Assembly (NCBI RefSeq): GCF_000166195.2 | Contig: NZ_CM001403.1 | Span: forward strand, 3,614,432-3,678,431 | From: Mucilaginibacter paludis DSM 18603 | GTDB taxonomy: Bacteria; Bacteroidota; Bacteroidia; Sphingobacteriales; Sphingobacteriaceae | Direction: 5' to 3' | DNA: 64,000 nucleotides | Part shown: piece after piece, positions 27,456 to 37,208 of the stretch | Position numbering within the stretch: position 1 is the stretch's first letter | How the letters are laid out: each line of letters starts with the position of its first letter | The notes under the pieces: generated by a model | Told to the model about the DNA's origin: nothing | Database searches by the model: none | The model's input: only the letters and a program-made list of their open reading frames with translations | Made by a program: the position numbers and the translations under genes

Positions 27456-27778
27456 TACTTTAAAATTTTAATTTTAGTTTTTAGTTTTATAAATATAAGT
27501 TAATTAAATGTGCTGCTTGGCCCGGATAGCAAATTTATAATTTAAATGCGTTAAAAAAACACTTTTTGCTATTCTTTATAATAAATTAATATTAATTACT
27601 CTTTATCTTAATTGGTGAATTAAAAACGTATTTAAATAAAAAAATTGCCCTTACTGAGACAATTTTTTACAATAGAAACCAATTTTTTTTACAATCGCAA
27701 GATTGATTTGAAAAAAAATTGTAACTAAAACAATTCTATTACGTCTAAGGCTGATATTTATTGTATTAAGGTGTTAAA
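27456..27778. other. AT-rich 323-base leader upstream of exbB
   Basis: No gene is seen. The stretch is very AT-rich and holds a candidate promoter for the exbB operon and an AT-rich imperfect inverted repeat (27680-27721: CAATTTTTTTTACAATC, loop GCAA, then a near match on the other strand) lying downstream of the SUI1-like gene, where it may end that transcript. Confidence 0.55.
27530..27537 (-). promoter_or_regulatory. Candidate -7 box of the exbB-tonB operon
   Basis: On the minus strand TAAATTTG fits TAnnTTTG; it lies 74 bases before the exbB ATG. The region is AT-rich, so a chance match is possible. No -33 TTG at standard distance. Confidence 0.35.
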
Positions 27779-28120
27779 CTATCCGCCTGCTTTTTTGGCT
27801 TTATAGCCTTCGGCTTGCAAAAGCAACAAAATTTTATCCCTAAAGTCGCCTTGTATTAAAATCTCGCCATCTTTAACTGAGCCCCCTACACCACATTTCG
27901 ACTTTAATTTTTTACCAAGCGCTTCAAGATCCTCCAGGGCGCCAATAAAGTCTGCTATCCGGGTTACCACCTTTCCGCCGCCTTTCCGGTCGAGATAAAT
28001 TTTGATATTTTGCTGCCTGGGTGACTGAGTTTCGGCTTCCCCTCCATTATCATACTGATATTGAAAGTCGGGATCGGTTGAATACATGATACCCGAAATG
28101 TTTTTATTCTTTTTAGACAT
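27779..28120 (-). CDS. SUI1/eIF1-like translation factor (YciH type)
   Basis: A 113-residue protein whose C-terminal 75 residues match the SUI1 fold: [16 protein letters not shown] near 46 and [20 protein letters not shown] near 76. Bacterial members resemble eukaryotic eIF1 and are thought to affect start-codon selection. The N-terminal 40 residues are polar and variable. It is 12 bases downstream of the lipid kinase gene. Confidence 0.9.
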   Translation of the reverse strand: MSKKNKNISGIMYSTDPDFQYQYDNGGEAETQSPRQQNIKIYLDRKGGGKVVTRIADFIGALEDLEALGKKLKSKCGVGGSVKDGEILIQGDFRDKILLLLQAEGYKAKKAGG

Positions 28121-28132
28121 TATGATAGGTAA

Positions 28133-29020
28133 CTACATTTTATAATTATTGCCAACAATAACTTTCAACGAATGTGGAATCACTTTTATTTCGGCCTCCT
28201 TACCCAGCATTTGCGGTTCGCCGTCTAAATGTACAGGCCCGGCTTCTTTTCGTTCTATTTTAATATGCTTTCCGCGGATAATCTCTACATAGCTCGAGCT
28301 CTCTGAGGTTTTGGTTAACATCCGCACCCCCATCTCCGGAAGCCGGTATACAGGGAACGGCTTGATAATACAAACATCGATAAGCCCGTCGTGCAGTGAT
28401 GCACGGGGAGAGATATGTGCATTGTTACCATACTGGGACGAATTAGCGAAACTAAGCATAAAAGCTTCCCGATTGTATACCTTACCGTCGATATCGATAT
28501 GGTAGGATTGTGATTTATATTTCGAGATCTCCTGTACGGACGACTTAAAATACGACCTAAACCCCCTGGTTCTACCATGCGAAAATACTTCGCTGATGTG
28601 GGCGTCAAAACCCATGCCGGCCATGTTAAAGAACCACTGATCATTGATCTTACAGCTGTCTATCTGCGCAACGCGACCGGTATTGATATTCTTTATAGCA
28701 TCGGCAGTATCCAAAGGGATATTTAAAAACCGGGCGAGCCCGTTACCCGAGCCAAGCGGAATAATAGCCAGCACCTTATCGGTGCCCGCTATGGCCGAAG
28801 CTGTTTCATTAACGGTTCCATCGCCTCCAACAGCAACAATCAAATCGAATGATTTTGCACCCTCTTTTGATATTGCTGAGATCGGATTATCCAAAGTACT
28901 ATAGGCGATCTCGTAATCAAACAATGCGCCGTCGAGATGCTTTTTTATAAGGTCTGGTACCTTATCTTTCGTTTTTCCGCCCGAAACCGGGTTTATAATA
29001 AATAATGCTTTCCTTTTCAA
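28133..29020 (-). CDS. Diacylglycerol kinase-like lipid kinase (YegS/BmrU type)
   Basis: A 295-residue protein with a DAGK catalytic domain at about 1-130. The nucleotide-binding motif GGDGTVNE is at 65-72 and PLGSGNGLAR at 88-97; FNPVSGGK-like INPVSGGKTK lies at 9-18. The C-terminal half is the beta-rich YegS-type domain ending with HLDGEP, which helps bind metal. It phosphorylates a lipid such as diacylglycerol at the inner membrane; the exact substrate is not determined by sequence. Confidence 0.9.
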   Translation of the reverse strand: MKRKALFIINPVSGGKTKDKVPDLIKKHLDGALFDYEIAYSTLDNPISAISKEGAKSFDLIVAVGGDGTVNETASAIAGTDKVLAIIPLGSGNGLARFLNIPLDTADAIKNINTGRVAQIDSCKINDQWFFNMAGMGFDAHISEVFSHGRTRGFRSYFKSSVQEISKYKSQSYHIDIDGKVYNREAFMLSFANSSQYGNNAHISPRASLHDGLIDVCIIKPFPVYRLPEMGVRMLTKTSESSSYVEIIRGKHIKIERKEAGPVHLDGEPQMLGKEAEIKVIPHSLKVIVGNNYKM

Positions 29021-29116
29021 CTATTTTATGCTTTCAACCGATCAAAAGTAGTTGTATTTTCTGCTTTTATAAAATTGTTTTAACTTCGCCGAACGAAAGT
29101 GGATTGATTTGAAAAT

Positions 29117-29168
29117 GCTCTGGTAATCAGGGCCGGATTGCAACCACGTAAAAAAGTGCTAAACCCCG
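29117..29168 (+). promoter_or_regulatory. SAM-II riboswitch aptamer upstream of metK
   Basis: The segment contains GGATTGCAACCACG, then an A-run and GTGCTAAACCCC, matching the conserved SAM-II (SAM-alpha) core of the form UUGCAaCCACgUxAAxxxxxGCUAAA. An H-type pseudoknot is possible: TGGT (29121-29124) pairs with ACCA (29143-29146), while GGG (29130-29132) in the loop pairs with CCC in 29164-29167. SAM binding would report on the product of metK, which fits feedback control. The aptamer ends about 68 bases before the metK ATG and is followed at once by a T7 run. Confidence 0.75.
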
Positions 29169-29235
29169 CTTCTTTTTTTACTCCAATCCTATCTGAAAGC
29201 CATTTTTGCTGTCTATTATACTAAATTTTCATTGT

Positions 29236-30486
29236 ATGTCATACCTATTTACTTCAGAGTCGGTATCAGAAGGCCATCCTGATAAAGTTGCCGATCAAAT
29301 ATCCGACGCATTAATTGACAATTTCCTGGCATTTGATCCAGAATCTAAAGTAGCATGTGAAACATTAGTTACCACCGGGCAGGTAATTTTAGCCGGCGAG
29401 GTGAAATCAAAAACTTACCTGGATGTGCAAAAAATAGCCCGCGATGTAATTAACAAAATTGGCTATACCAAAGCCGAATATATGTTCGACGGAAGTTCTT
29501 GCGGTGTATTATCGGCTATTCATGAGCAATCTCCGGATATCAACCAGGGTGTTGACCGCCAATCCAAAGAAGAACAGGGGGCTGGCGACCAGGGCATGAT
29601 GTTTGGCTACGCTACAGTTGAAACCGATAATTATATGCCGCTGGCGTTAGATATTGCTCACGCGATATTGATCACCCTGGCCGAGATACGCCGTGAAAAT
29701 ACCCAGGTAACCTATTTACGGCCCGACGCAAAATCGCAGGTTACGCTCGAGTACGATGATAATAACCAGCCTGTGCGCATTGATGCCATTGTGGTTTCAA
29801 CCCAACATGATGATTTTGACGATGAGAAAATCATGCTGGAGCAGATCCGAAAAGACATTATCAGCATCTTAATTCCGCGCGTTAAAAGCAAATATCCTAA
29901 ATACGAGCACTTTTTTAACGACGATATTAAATACCACATTAACCCAACCGGAAAGTTTGTGATAGGAGGCCCCCACGGTGATACTGGCTTAACCGGCCGG
30001 AAAATTATTGTGGATACCTACGGCGGCAAAGGCGCCCATGGTGGTGGCGCTTTTTCTGGTAAAGATCCATCCAAGGTTGACCGCTCCGCGGCGTATGCTA
30101 CCCGCCACATTGCTAAAAATTTAGTAGCCGCCGGCGTTTGCGATGAGGTTCTGGTACAAGTATCATACGCCATTGGCGTGGCACAGCCGATGGGCATTTA
30201 CGTAAATACCTATGGAACTGCCAAAGTTAAATTAACCGACGGCCAAATTGCCCAAAAGGTTGAGGCGATATTTGACATGACGCCCTACGCAATTGAAACA
30301 CGTTTTAAGCTTCGTAACCCCATTTATTTAGAAACTGCCGCTTACGGGCACTTTGGTAAACCTCACCAAACGGTTAGTAAAACCTTTACTTTACCCGATG
30401 GTACTGCCAAAACAATGGAGGTTGAATTATTTACCTGGGAAAAGCTGGACTATACTGATAAGGTTAAAGCCGCATTCGGTATTTAA
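29236..30486 (+). CDS. metK: S-adenosylmethionine synthetase
   Basis: A 416-residue enzyme that makes SAM from methionine and ATP. Motifs: [14 protein letters not shown] (11-24), [12 protein letters not shown] (115-126, methionine/ATP site) and [19 protein letters not shown] (about 275-293, phosphate loop). I chose ATG 29236 ([17 protein letters not shown]), the family N-terminus; a TTG at 29206 would add ten non-conserved residues. A SAM-II aptamer lies upstream and an intrinsic terminator follows, so it is monocistronic and feedback-regulated. Confidence 0.97.
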   Translation: MSYLFTSESVSEGHPDKVADQISDALIDNFLAFDPESKVACETLVTTGQVILAGEVKSKTYLDVQKIARDVINKIGYTKAEYMFDGSSCGVLSAIHEQSPDINQGVDRQSKEEQGAGDQGMMFGYATVETDNYMPLALDIAHAILITLAEIRRENTQVTYLRPDAKSQVTLEYDDNNQPVRIDAIVVSTQHDDFDDEKIMLEQIRKDIISILIPRVKSKYPKYEHFFNDDIKYHINPTGKFVIGGPHGDTGLTGRKIIVDTYGGKGAHGGGAFSGKDPSKVDRSAAYATRHIAKNLVAAGVCDEVLVQVSYAIGVAQPMGIYVNTYGTAKVKLTDGQIAQKVEAIFDMTPYAIETRFKLRNPIYLETAAYGHFGKPHQTVSKTFTLPDGTAKTMEVELFTWEKLDYTDKVKAAFGI

Positions 30487-30505
30487 CTTCTATAAACATG
30501 CTATC

Positions 30506-30534
30506 GAGCTTCCGTGATCACGGGAGCTTTTTTT
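30506..30534 (+). terminator. Intrinsic terminator of metK
   Basis: AGCTTCCGTGA (30507-30517) pairs with TCACGGGAGCT (30518-30528) with one G-T pair and the folding turn at the GATC centre, followed by a T7 run. It starts about 20 bases after the metK stop. Confidence 0.85.
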
Positions 30535-30638
30535 ATGTCCCATTGCTGCCATTTGGTACTGGTATTTTTTTAAACTTGGCTTAATATAAATCATGTAAAT
30601 TGTGAATACATTTATACTAATAAGTGATCTACAATTAC

Positions 30639-33398
30639 ATGCCAAACCTAACCAAACTCAAGCACATATGTTTTGTGTTGCTCTCTTTTTTATCGGGAGC
30701 CGCCATGGCCCAATACGAAAATCCTCTTCCGGTTGATCCTAATGTAAAAGTGGGTAAGCTGCCTAATGGCTTTACTTATTATGTACGTAAAAATGTGGAG
30801 CCTAAAAACCGTGCTATTTTATATTTGGCAACCAAAATAGGCTCTGTTTTGGAGGATGATAATCAACGGGGGGTGGCTCACTTTGTTGAACACATGGGCT
30901 TTGACGGAACAACCCATTATCCCAAAAACGAATTAATTAATTACCTGCAAAAAGCTGGCGTACGCTTTGGCGCCGACATAAATGCCTTCACCAGTTTTGA
31001 CGAAACAGTTTACCAATTGCCCATACCCACAGACGATCCGTCGATTTTAAGCAACGGCATTCAAATTATCAGGGATTGGGCACAGGAGGCCACGCTGGAT
31101 CCGGCGGAGATTGACAAAGAACGGAATGTTATATTAGAGGAAAAGCGACTGAGAAGCGGCAGTGGAGAGAGGATTAACGGCAAGATATATCCGTTAGTTT
31201 TAAACAACTCAAGGTATGGCAAACGCATGCCCATTGGTACAGAGGATGTACTAACCGCTGTTAAGCCTGAAACAATTAAACAATTTTACCACGATTGGTA
31301 CCGGCCAGACCTGGAAGCCATTATTGCCGTAGGCGATTTTGATGTAGATAAAATTGTACAAACCATTAAAGACAAATTTAGCGATCTTAAAAACCCTGAA
31401 AACGAAAAGGAAAGAACAGTATATCATGTATCGCTTACAGACGGCCATCAGTTTGGAGTAATAACAGATCAAGAGCATCGCGGAACTTCTGCCGAAATAT
31501 TATTGAAGCGCCAGGCTACGGTTATGCGTACCGAAGCCGATTACATCAACAATATTACACTATCGATGTTTAACATATTGATTCAAAGCCGCTATCGCGA
31601 ATTAAAAATCTCCGGCAATCCAGAAATTGCAAACACCTCGGCAGGGGTAAAATTATATCCCGGCGGCATCAACGTTTATGATGCACACGTCGGCACGGTG
31701 CCACAAAACCTTGAAGCGAGTTTAAAAAGCATCTGGCGCGAATCCGTTAAGGCAGCTAAGTTCGGTTTTACACATGATGAATTTGTTAAAGCCTACAGAA
31801 CCTTTTACGGATCGAAAACCTACGCTTATCAGCATCGCGACAAAATCACATCGGCGACTTATGTTAATCAATATTTAAACAATTTTTTGAGAGGCGATGC
31901 TATTCCGGGCGAATGGGAGGATATGAAACTAACCGAATACCTGTTACCCAAAATCAGTTTACTGAGTGTCGATCAATTTTGTAATCAATATATTTCAAGC
32001 TCCAACAGGGATATTATCATTTTGGGGGCAGAAAAAGATAAGGATGAACTGCCGGATATGCAAACCGTGGAAGGCTGGTTAAACGATGTATTAAAAGAAG
32101 ATATTGCAGTGCCAACAGATGCTGATGTTAAAAACCAACCGTTGATAGCCAAAAAACCGTCTAAAAGCAAAATCACATCTCAAAAATTGATAGACGGTAT
32201 TCACGTTACAGAGCTTGTTCTGAGCAACGGCTTAAAAGTAGCTATTAAGCCAACCCACTTTGAAAATAGTTTGATCCGCTTTACATCATTTGGCATTGGC
32301 GGTACTGATCCGTATGATCAGGGTACCGACCGTTTATCAGCTGTAACCTCGGCAGCAATTATCAAAGCCGGGGGCTTAGGCGACTTTACGGCTACGCAGC
32401 TGAAACAATTTCTCGAAAATCATCAGGTCATAGTTAGCCCCTACATCGATAGATACTTTGAGGGTATTGCCGGCACTTGTACTACCCGAAACCTGGAAAT
32501 TGCGTTACAAATGATTAACCAGTACTTTACCAATCCGCGTAAAGACTCATTGGCCTATAACACTTATTTAAATAAACTTAAAACAGCCGCTGCTAACCGC
32601 AGCCCAGATAACGATTCAGTGGCGAAGGGCCGCAACTTAAATGAGATCAGCTTAAACCGGGTGTATGATATTTATAAAGAGCGCTTTTGCAATGCCGCCG
32701 ATTTCACTTTTGTTTTTGTTGGCGATCTGGATGTTAAGGATATTGTCCCTTTATTAGAACGCTATTTGGGTTCATTGCCATCAACCAGCCATCCGGACAA
32801 TTATGCAACCGTAAAACCCGCGCCATTTATCCGGAAATCAAAAATCACTTACTCCGGCATCGAGCCAAAGGCCAATGTAACCCTGCGCTTTTTGGGAAAT
32901 TATAACTACAGCAATGAAAACAACACCCAACTACAGGCACTAACCGAGGTACTTAAAATACGCCTGGTTGAACGCCTTCGCTTGCAGGAAAGGGCAATTT
33001 ATCATACAGATGTGTATTATAACATAACTACCGTACCCAACAGCCGGTTTACATTTACAATTAATTTTGTTTGCGCCCCCCAGAATGTGGAGAAACTAAG
33101 CATGGACGCTTTAGATGAGATTACTCAGATTAAAAATACTGGCCCGGATGCGGTTAATGTTGAAAAGTACAAGGCTGCCCGGAAACGTTTAATGGAAACT
33201 CAGCTCAACAATAACACCTTTTGGCTCAATTACCTTTCTCAACAATACGTTAATCAAGCGGATGCGACCGAAGTGCTCAACTATGCAGCAATGGCAGACC
33301 AGGTTACGCCCGAAAGCATCAAAACATGGGCTAACAAATATTTAACAACCGAAAACTATGAGCGCAGGCTGGTTTTACCGGAAACAGCTAAAAAATAA
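30639..33398 (+). CDS. M16 family zinc metallopeptidase (double-domain, exported)
   Basis: A 919-residue protein from ATG 30639, which gives a clear signal peptide (about 1-24, ending AAMAQ); a GTG at 30624 is unlikely. The N-terminal M16 domain has the inverted zinc motif HFVEH (81-85) with later acidic residues in ADINAFTSFDETVYQLPIP. M16_C domains follow (about 215-400), then a second M16 pair in the C-terminal half (from about 530), which lacks an obvious HxxEH and is probably the structural half. Such pitrilysin-like enzymes form a clamshell and cleave peptides in the periplasm. Confidence 0.92.
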   Translation: MPNLTKLKHICFVLLSFLSGAAMAQYENPLPVDPNVKVGKLPNGFTYYVRKNVEPKNRAILYLATKIGSVLEDDNQRGVAHFVEHMGFDGTTHYPKNELINYLQKAGVRFGADINAFTSFDETVYQLPIPTDDPSILSNGIQIIRDWAQEATLDPAEIDKERNVILEEKRLRSGSGERINGKIYPLVLNNSRYGKRMPIGTEDVLTAVKPETIKQFYHDWYRPDLEAIIAVGDFDVDKIVQTIKDKFSDLKNPENEKERTVYHVSLTDGHQFGVITDQEHRGTSAEILLKRQATVMRTEADYINNITLSMFNILIQSRYRELKISGNPEIANTSAGVKLYPGGINVYDAHVGTVPQNLEASLKSIWRESVKAAKFGFTHDEFVKAYRTFYGSKTYAYQHRDKITSATYVNQYLNNFLRGDAIPGEWEDMKLTEYLLPKISLLSVDQFCNQYISSSNRDIIILGAEKDKDELPDMQTVEGWLNDVLKEDIAVPTDADVKNQPLIAKKPSKSKITSQKLIDGIHVTELVLSNGLKVAIKPTHFENSLIRFTSFGIGGTDPYDQGTDRLSAVTSAAIIKAGGLGDFTATQLKQFLENHQVIVSPYIDRYFEGIAGTCTTRNLEIALQMINQYFTNPRKDSLAYNTYLNKLKTAAANRSPDNDSVAKGRNLNEISLNRVYDIYKERFCNAADFTFVFVGDLDVKDIVPLLERYLGSLPSTSHPDNYATVKPAPFIRKSKITYSGIEPKANVTLRFLGNYNYSNENNTQLQALTEVLKIRLVERLRLQERAIYHTDVYYNITTVPNSRFTFTINFVCAPQNVEKLSMDALDEITQIKNTGPDAVNVEKYKAARKRLMETQLNNNTFWLNYLSQQYVNQADATEVLNYAAMADQVTPESIKTWANKYLTTENYERRLVLPETAKK

Positions 33399-33434
33399 TT
33401 TTTTTTAACGTTCCCTATTCGCCTATTTTGCACC

Positions 33435-33998
33435 ATGCATAATCCCGAAGAAAATCCCTGGAAAATCACTTCCGAAAGCGCTATTTATGATAACCCCTGG
33501 ATTAATGTAACGGAATACCAGGTGCTTAATCCTGCTGGCAATCCGGGTATTTACGGAAAGATTCACTTTAAAAACCTGGCCATTGGCGTTTTACCGCTCG
33601 ACGATGAACTGAACACCTACCTGGTAGGCCAATACCGTTTCCCGCTTAACCAATATAGCTGGGAGATGCCCGAAGGGGGCGGGGCTTTTGATGCCACTCC
33701 TTTGGCGTCCGCACAACGGGAGCTTTTAGAAGAAACCGGCTTAAAGGCTAACAAATGGACCGAAATACAACGCATGCATCTTTCAAATTCTGTATCTGAT
33801 GAATTGAGTATTTTGTACCTGGCCCAGCATCTGGAGCAATTTGAACCGGAACCTGAAGAAACAGAGCAACTGGTGATCAAAAAATTACCTTTTGAGGAGT
33901 TGTATCAAATGGTGTGTAGCGGCCTGGTAACAGATTCAATGACGGTAGCTGCCGTTTTAAAAGTAAAGATTATGCTGATGGAGAATATGCTTTTTTAA
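33435..33998 (+). CDS. Nudix hydrolase (ADP-sugar pyrophosphatase type)
   Basis: A 187-residue protein with a Nudix box near residues 80-103. The REllEETGL half is intact, including the metal-binding glutamates, but the first glutamate of the GX5EX7REUXEEXGU pattern is alanine (GGGAFDATPLASAQRELLEE). The flanking GVLPLDDELNTYLVGQYRFP and WEMPEGGG text resembles ADP-ribose/ADP-sugar pyrophosphatases. Substrate uncertain. A promoter-like TATTTTG ends four bases before the ATG. Confidence 0.88.
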   Translation: MHNPEENPWKITSESAIYDNPWINVTEYQVLNPAGNPGIYGKIHFKNLAIGVLPLDDELNTYLVGQYRFPLNQYSWEMPEGGGAFDATPLASAQRELLEETGLKANKWTEIQRMHLSNSVSDELSILYLAQHLEQFEPEPEETEQLVIKKLPFEELYQMVCSGLVTDSMTVAAVLKVKIMLMENMLF

Positions 33999-34030
33999 TT
34001 TGTGTTGAGGAAATACTAATTTTACCCCCG

Positions 34031-34768
34031 ATGAACAAATTTTTTGGATACCTGCTAACTCCTGGTTATTACCTGTTTTTTTGGTTTTGGCTGGGCATAT
34101 TTCATCCTACCCAATGGCTGGCCTACAATATAGGCGGCTATAAGGCCCATAAAGCAGTTGTTGACCTGATGAACTTTTTTTTGGTAGCCACCTGCTATTT
34201 ATTGGGTAACAGGGTAACCTTTACTAATGTGCAAACGCTGCCAACCAACCGACCCATTATTTTTTTGGCCAACCATCAAAGTATGTATGATATCCCGCCA
34301 ATTATCTGGTTTCTAAGGAAGCACCATGCTAAATTTATTTCAAAAATTGAACTTACCAAAGGTATCCCTTCCATATCGTATAATTTAAGGCACGGTGGTG
34401 GCGCCAATATCGACAGGAAGGATACCAAACAATCCATTATGGAGATTGTAAAACTGGCCAACCGCATGACGGAAAACAACTGGTCGGCCGTAATTTTCCC
34501 GGAAGGCACCCGAGCCAAAGATGGTAAGGCCAAAACTTTCCAGGTAGGCGGCGTAGCCACTATATTAAAAAAATGTCCGCAGGCTTTACTGGTTCCTTTG
34601 GCTATTGATAATTCGTGGCGTATGGTGCAGTACGGCTTTTTTCCGTTAAGCGCTTTAGAGCATATTACACTTAAAGTATTGCCACCAATTGAGCCCGGCA
34701 ACACGCCGGTTGAACAATTGGTATTAAAAGCAGAAATGGATATTAAACGAGCTTTAGGTCAGGCCTGA
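34031..34768 (+). CDS. plsC: 1-acyl-sn-glycerol-3-phosphate acyltransferase
   Basis: A 245-residue membrane-associated acyltransferase. It carries the catalytic NHQSMYD motif (H82, D87), the KIELTKGIPSI segment (about 105), the glycine-rich GGGANIDRK area (about 122) and FPEGTRAKDG (156-165), which binds the glycerol phosphate. It converts lysophosphatidic acid to phosphatidic acid in phospholipid synthesis. A hydrophobic N-terminus (about 5-24) anchors it. It lies 32 bases after the Nudix gene. Confidence 0.92.
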   Translation: MNKFFGYLLTPGYYLFFWFWLGIFHPTQWLAYNIGGYKAHKAVVDLMNFFLVATCYLLGNRVTFTNVQTLPTNRPIIFLANHQSMYDIPPIIWFLRKHHAKFISKIELTKGIPSISYNLRHGGGANIDRKDTKQSIMEIVKLANRMTENNWSAVIFPEGTRAKDGKAKTFQVGGVATILKKCPQALLVPLAIDNSWRMVQYGFFPLSALEHITLKVLPPIEPGNTPVEQLVLKAEMDIKRALGQA

Positions 34769-34859
34769 TAGCTCAATATTTCCCCTGAGGCTATAACATT
34801 TTCTTTTAAATTACATTAATGGTATAATGATTGCTTTAAGCAGGTATATCTGCTTAAAT

Positions 34860-36400
34860 ATGCTATCCCCTAAAAAATCAATACTGTTATTTTCGGCTGT
34901 TATGGGCCTTTCCATTGTATTTACATTACAAAGTTGTAAGAAAAAGAGCCGCTCAGATATGGGCAAGGCCCTCTTCGCAACAACCAATAATAAGGTTTTT
35001 AAAGATATTACACCCGAGGGATTCTCGGCTGTATTTCAAAAAAAACTTATTGATCAAAAAGCCAGGCTAACCAACCCTAAAATTATTGTAGCTTATTATG
35101 AGCAGCATGACTATGATCCGGTTTTGATCATGGAGCATTTAGATAAACAGGACTTGAAGGTTTTGCCTAAGTATCTGCAAAAATCAAACGAGCATGGCCT
35201 GGACCCCAAAATGTTCCAAACCGAAAAATTAAAAGCGATGCTTGCTAAGCTGTACGACAAAAACGGTATCAAAACCATCGACGAAGCCTACCAGGATATG
35301 GCTGAGTTGGAACTAACCATGGCTAACTCGCTTATCAACTATTCAAACGCCCTACAGTTTGGCGTAATGAATCCGCGACGTATTTATGCCAATTATTATA
35401 CCCAAACCAAGCGGCCCGACAGTATATCAATGAGCCACGTTTTTGAAGTTAAAAGCTTTAAAACTTTTTTAGACAGTATTCAACCTAAGGACCCCCAATA
35501 CCTTGCTCTGCAAAAAGCATTGGTGGGAACTACTGCCGCACCGGGCATGTCGGCAGAAGAAACTCAGCGTGCCATATTGGTTAACCTGGAACGCTTACGC
35601 TGGAAAAACAAACCTTCTGAAAGCAAATATGTGTTAGTGAACATCCCTGATTATCAATTAAACTTTATGGACAATGGCAAATCTATCTTGAATATGAAGG
35701 TTTGTGTAGGCGAAGGCCGCAATAAAGACCACAGCCACAACCTGGTTGAGTATGATGACAGCTATCAGATAGACAGGCCTTTTTCCCGTGAAACACCCCA
35801 GTTAAACAGCATGATTTATGTTGCCGAAGTAAACCCCGTATGGAATATTCCGCAAAGCATTGCCAGCAAAGAAATTATAGTAGAGGCCGCAAAGGACCCC
35901 TATTACTTATCAAATAAAAATATTGTAGTATACAAAGGTGGCCAAGAGGTAGAAGACCCTGAAACCATCAAATGGGCGACATTATCAGAAAATGAAAAGG
36001 CATCGTACTCTTTTAAACAAAAACCCGGCGACGACAATTCATTAGGCAAAATTAAGTTTTTGTTTAAAAATTCTACCAATGTTTACCTCACGATACTCCG
36101 GCCAAGCAGGCATTTGCTAAACCGATGCGGGCGGTAAGCCATGGTTGTGTGCGTTTAGAAAAACCACTTGATTTTGCGCATGCCCTGTTTGGCGACAGCG
36201 CTAAATATAAAACGATAGAAAAATGTATAGTTGAAGATAACCCGGAACCAACAAGTTTATCGCTCAATAACAAGGTGCCGGTTTACATTACCTATTTTAC
36301 CTGCTGGAGTGATGATAGCGGAACGTTACAATTCCGGAAAGATATTTATGGACTGGATATTGTGCTATATGCCCACCTGCAAAAATTTTTATCGGCTTAA
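34860..36400 (+). pseudogene. YcbB-type L,D-transpeptidase, split by a one-base frameshift
   Basis: From ATG 34860 the product starts with a lipoprotein signal (lipobox LQSC) and continues through a scaffold domain and most of the L,D-transpeptidase fold (SKYVLVNIPDYQLNFMD near 265). After codon CTC at 36087-36089 the frame runs into unrelated residues and stops at 36137. One added C here restores NVYLHDTPAKQAFAKPMRAV followed by SHGCVRLEKP, the family's catalytic motif with its cysteine, and the frame stays open to 36400. So a single base is missing. The protein as encoded lacks the catalytic cysteine and should be inactive, unless this is a sequencing error or is rescued by frameshifting. 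Family enzymes make 3-3 cross-links in peptidoglycan. Confidence 0.9.
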
Positions 36401-36404
36401 GTGA

Positions 36405-37208
36405 CTATAACACCCTTCTTTCCAACGATTCTTCGTTATCCTGGAAAGCAATACGCGCCGCCTGATCAGGATTAAGATACCTTGAATTGTAGTTATCAAC
36501 ATTACCATTAACAAACAAAACGTTTTTGCCTTTAATGATATTGATAATACGATCGGCCACCAGCGGAGAAACCGCCGGACAGCCCTGGCTGCGCCCCAAG
36601 CGCCCTAATGCCTTGATGGAACCCGGGCCAACATATTCTGCGGCGTGCAAAACAATATCACGCTCGTTGGCCCGGTCGTTAAAACCTTCGTCCATGCCGT
36701 TAAGCCTTAACGAACGCCCGTGTTTACCCATGTAAACATTATCTGTAACATAAAAACCAATGCTGCTTTCAAAAGAGTCTACATCGTTAGAGAAACGGCA
36801 TGCCATATCATCACCGCTCCGTTGCCCATGCGCCACCCAGGTATTCAACAACAGTTTCTTACTGAGCAGATCAACTATCCACATCCGTTTGGTACAACTC
36901 GACTTCGCCAGATCAACAATGGTGATCACAGAACTGTTAGCCGACAGTTTATTGGCCATTTTTAGATTATAATACCCGGTAATGGCCTTTTTAAACACAG
37001 CAGCATCTAAACCAACTGATTGTAAACTGGCAATTTGATAAATGTTATCAACATACTGATTAAACAGCTGGCTGGATAAAGAAAGAGAGGAATTGGATGT
37101 TGAATCTTTAAAGGATAGATTTTCTGATTTGTAAACCGGGCTGGTTAAAGCTAATGAAAAAACAAACAAAGCACACGGAACCCACAACAATGTTTTTCTC
37201 ATACTCAA
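36405..37208 (-). CDS. Murein L,D-transpeptidase (YkuD_2 type)
   Basis: A 267-residue exported protein with a signal-type N-terminus (hydrophobic about 7-24). The catalytic domain of the YkuD_2 kind spans about 90-240: an FxxHG-like LNTWVAHGQRSGDD segment, HAAEYVG with H188, and the catalytic GRSQGCPAVSP with C210. It acts on peptidoglycan peptides in the periplasm. It converges with the frameshifted L,D-transpeptidase; the two stops are four bases apart. Confidence 0.88.
   Translation of the reverse strand: MSMRKTLLWVPCALFVFSLALTSPVYKSENLSFKDSTSNSSLSLSSQLFNQYVDNIYQIASLQSVGLDAAVFKKAITGYYNLKMANKLSANSSVITIVDLAKSSCTKRMWIVDLLSKKLLLNTWVAHGQRSGDDMACRFSNDVDSFESSIGFYVTDNVYMGKHGRSLRLNGMDEGFNDRANERDIVLHAAEYVGPGSIKALGRLGRSQGCPAVSPLVADRIINIIKGKNVLFVNGNVDNYNSRYLNPDQAARIAFQDNEESLERRVL

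Noticed and set aside
36125..36400. A separate 91-residue gene beginning with MRAVSHGCVR
   Set aside because: It starts within the L,D-transpeptidase catalytic motif and joins the upstream frame if one base is added; it is the tail of the frameshifted gene.
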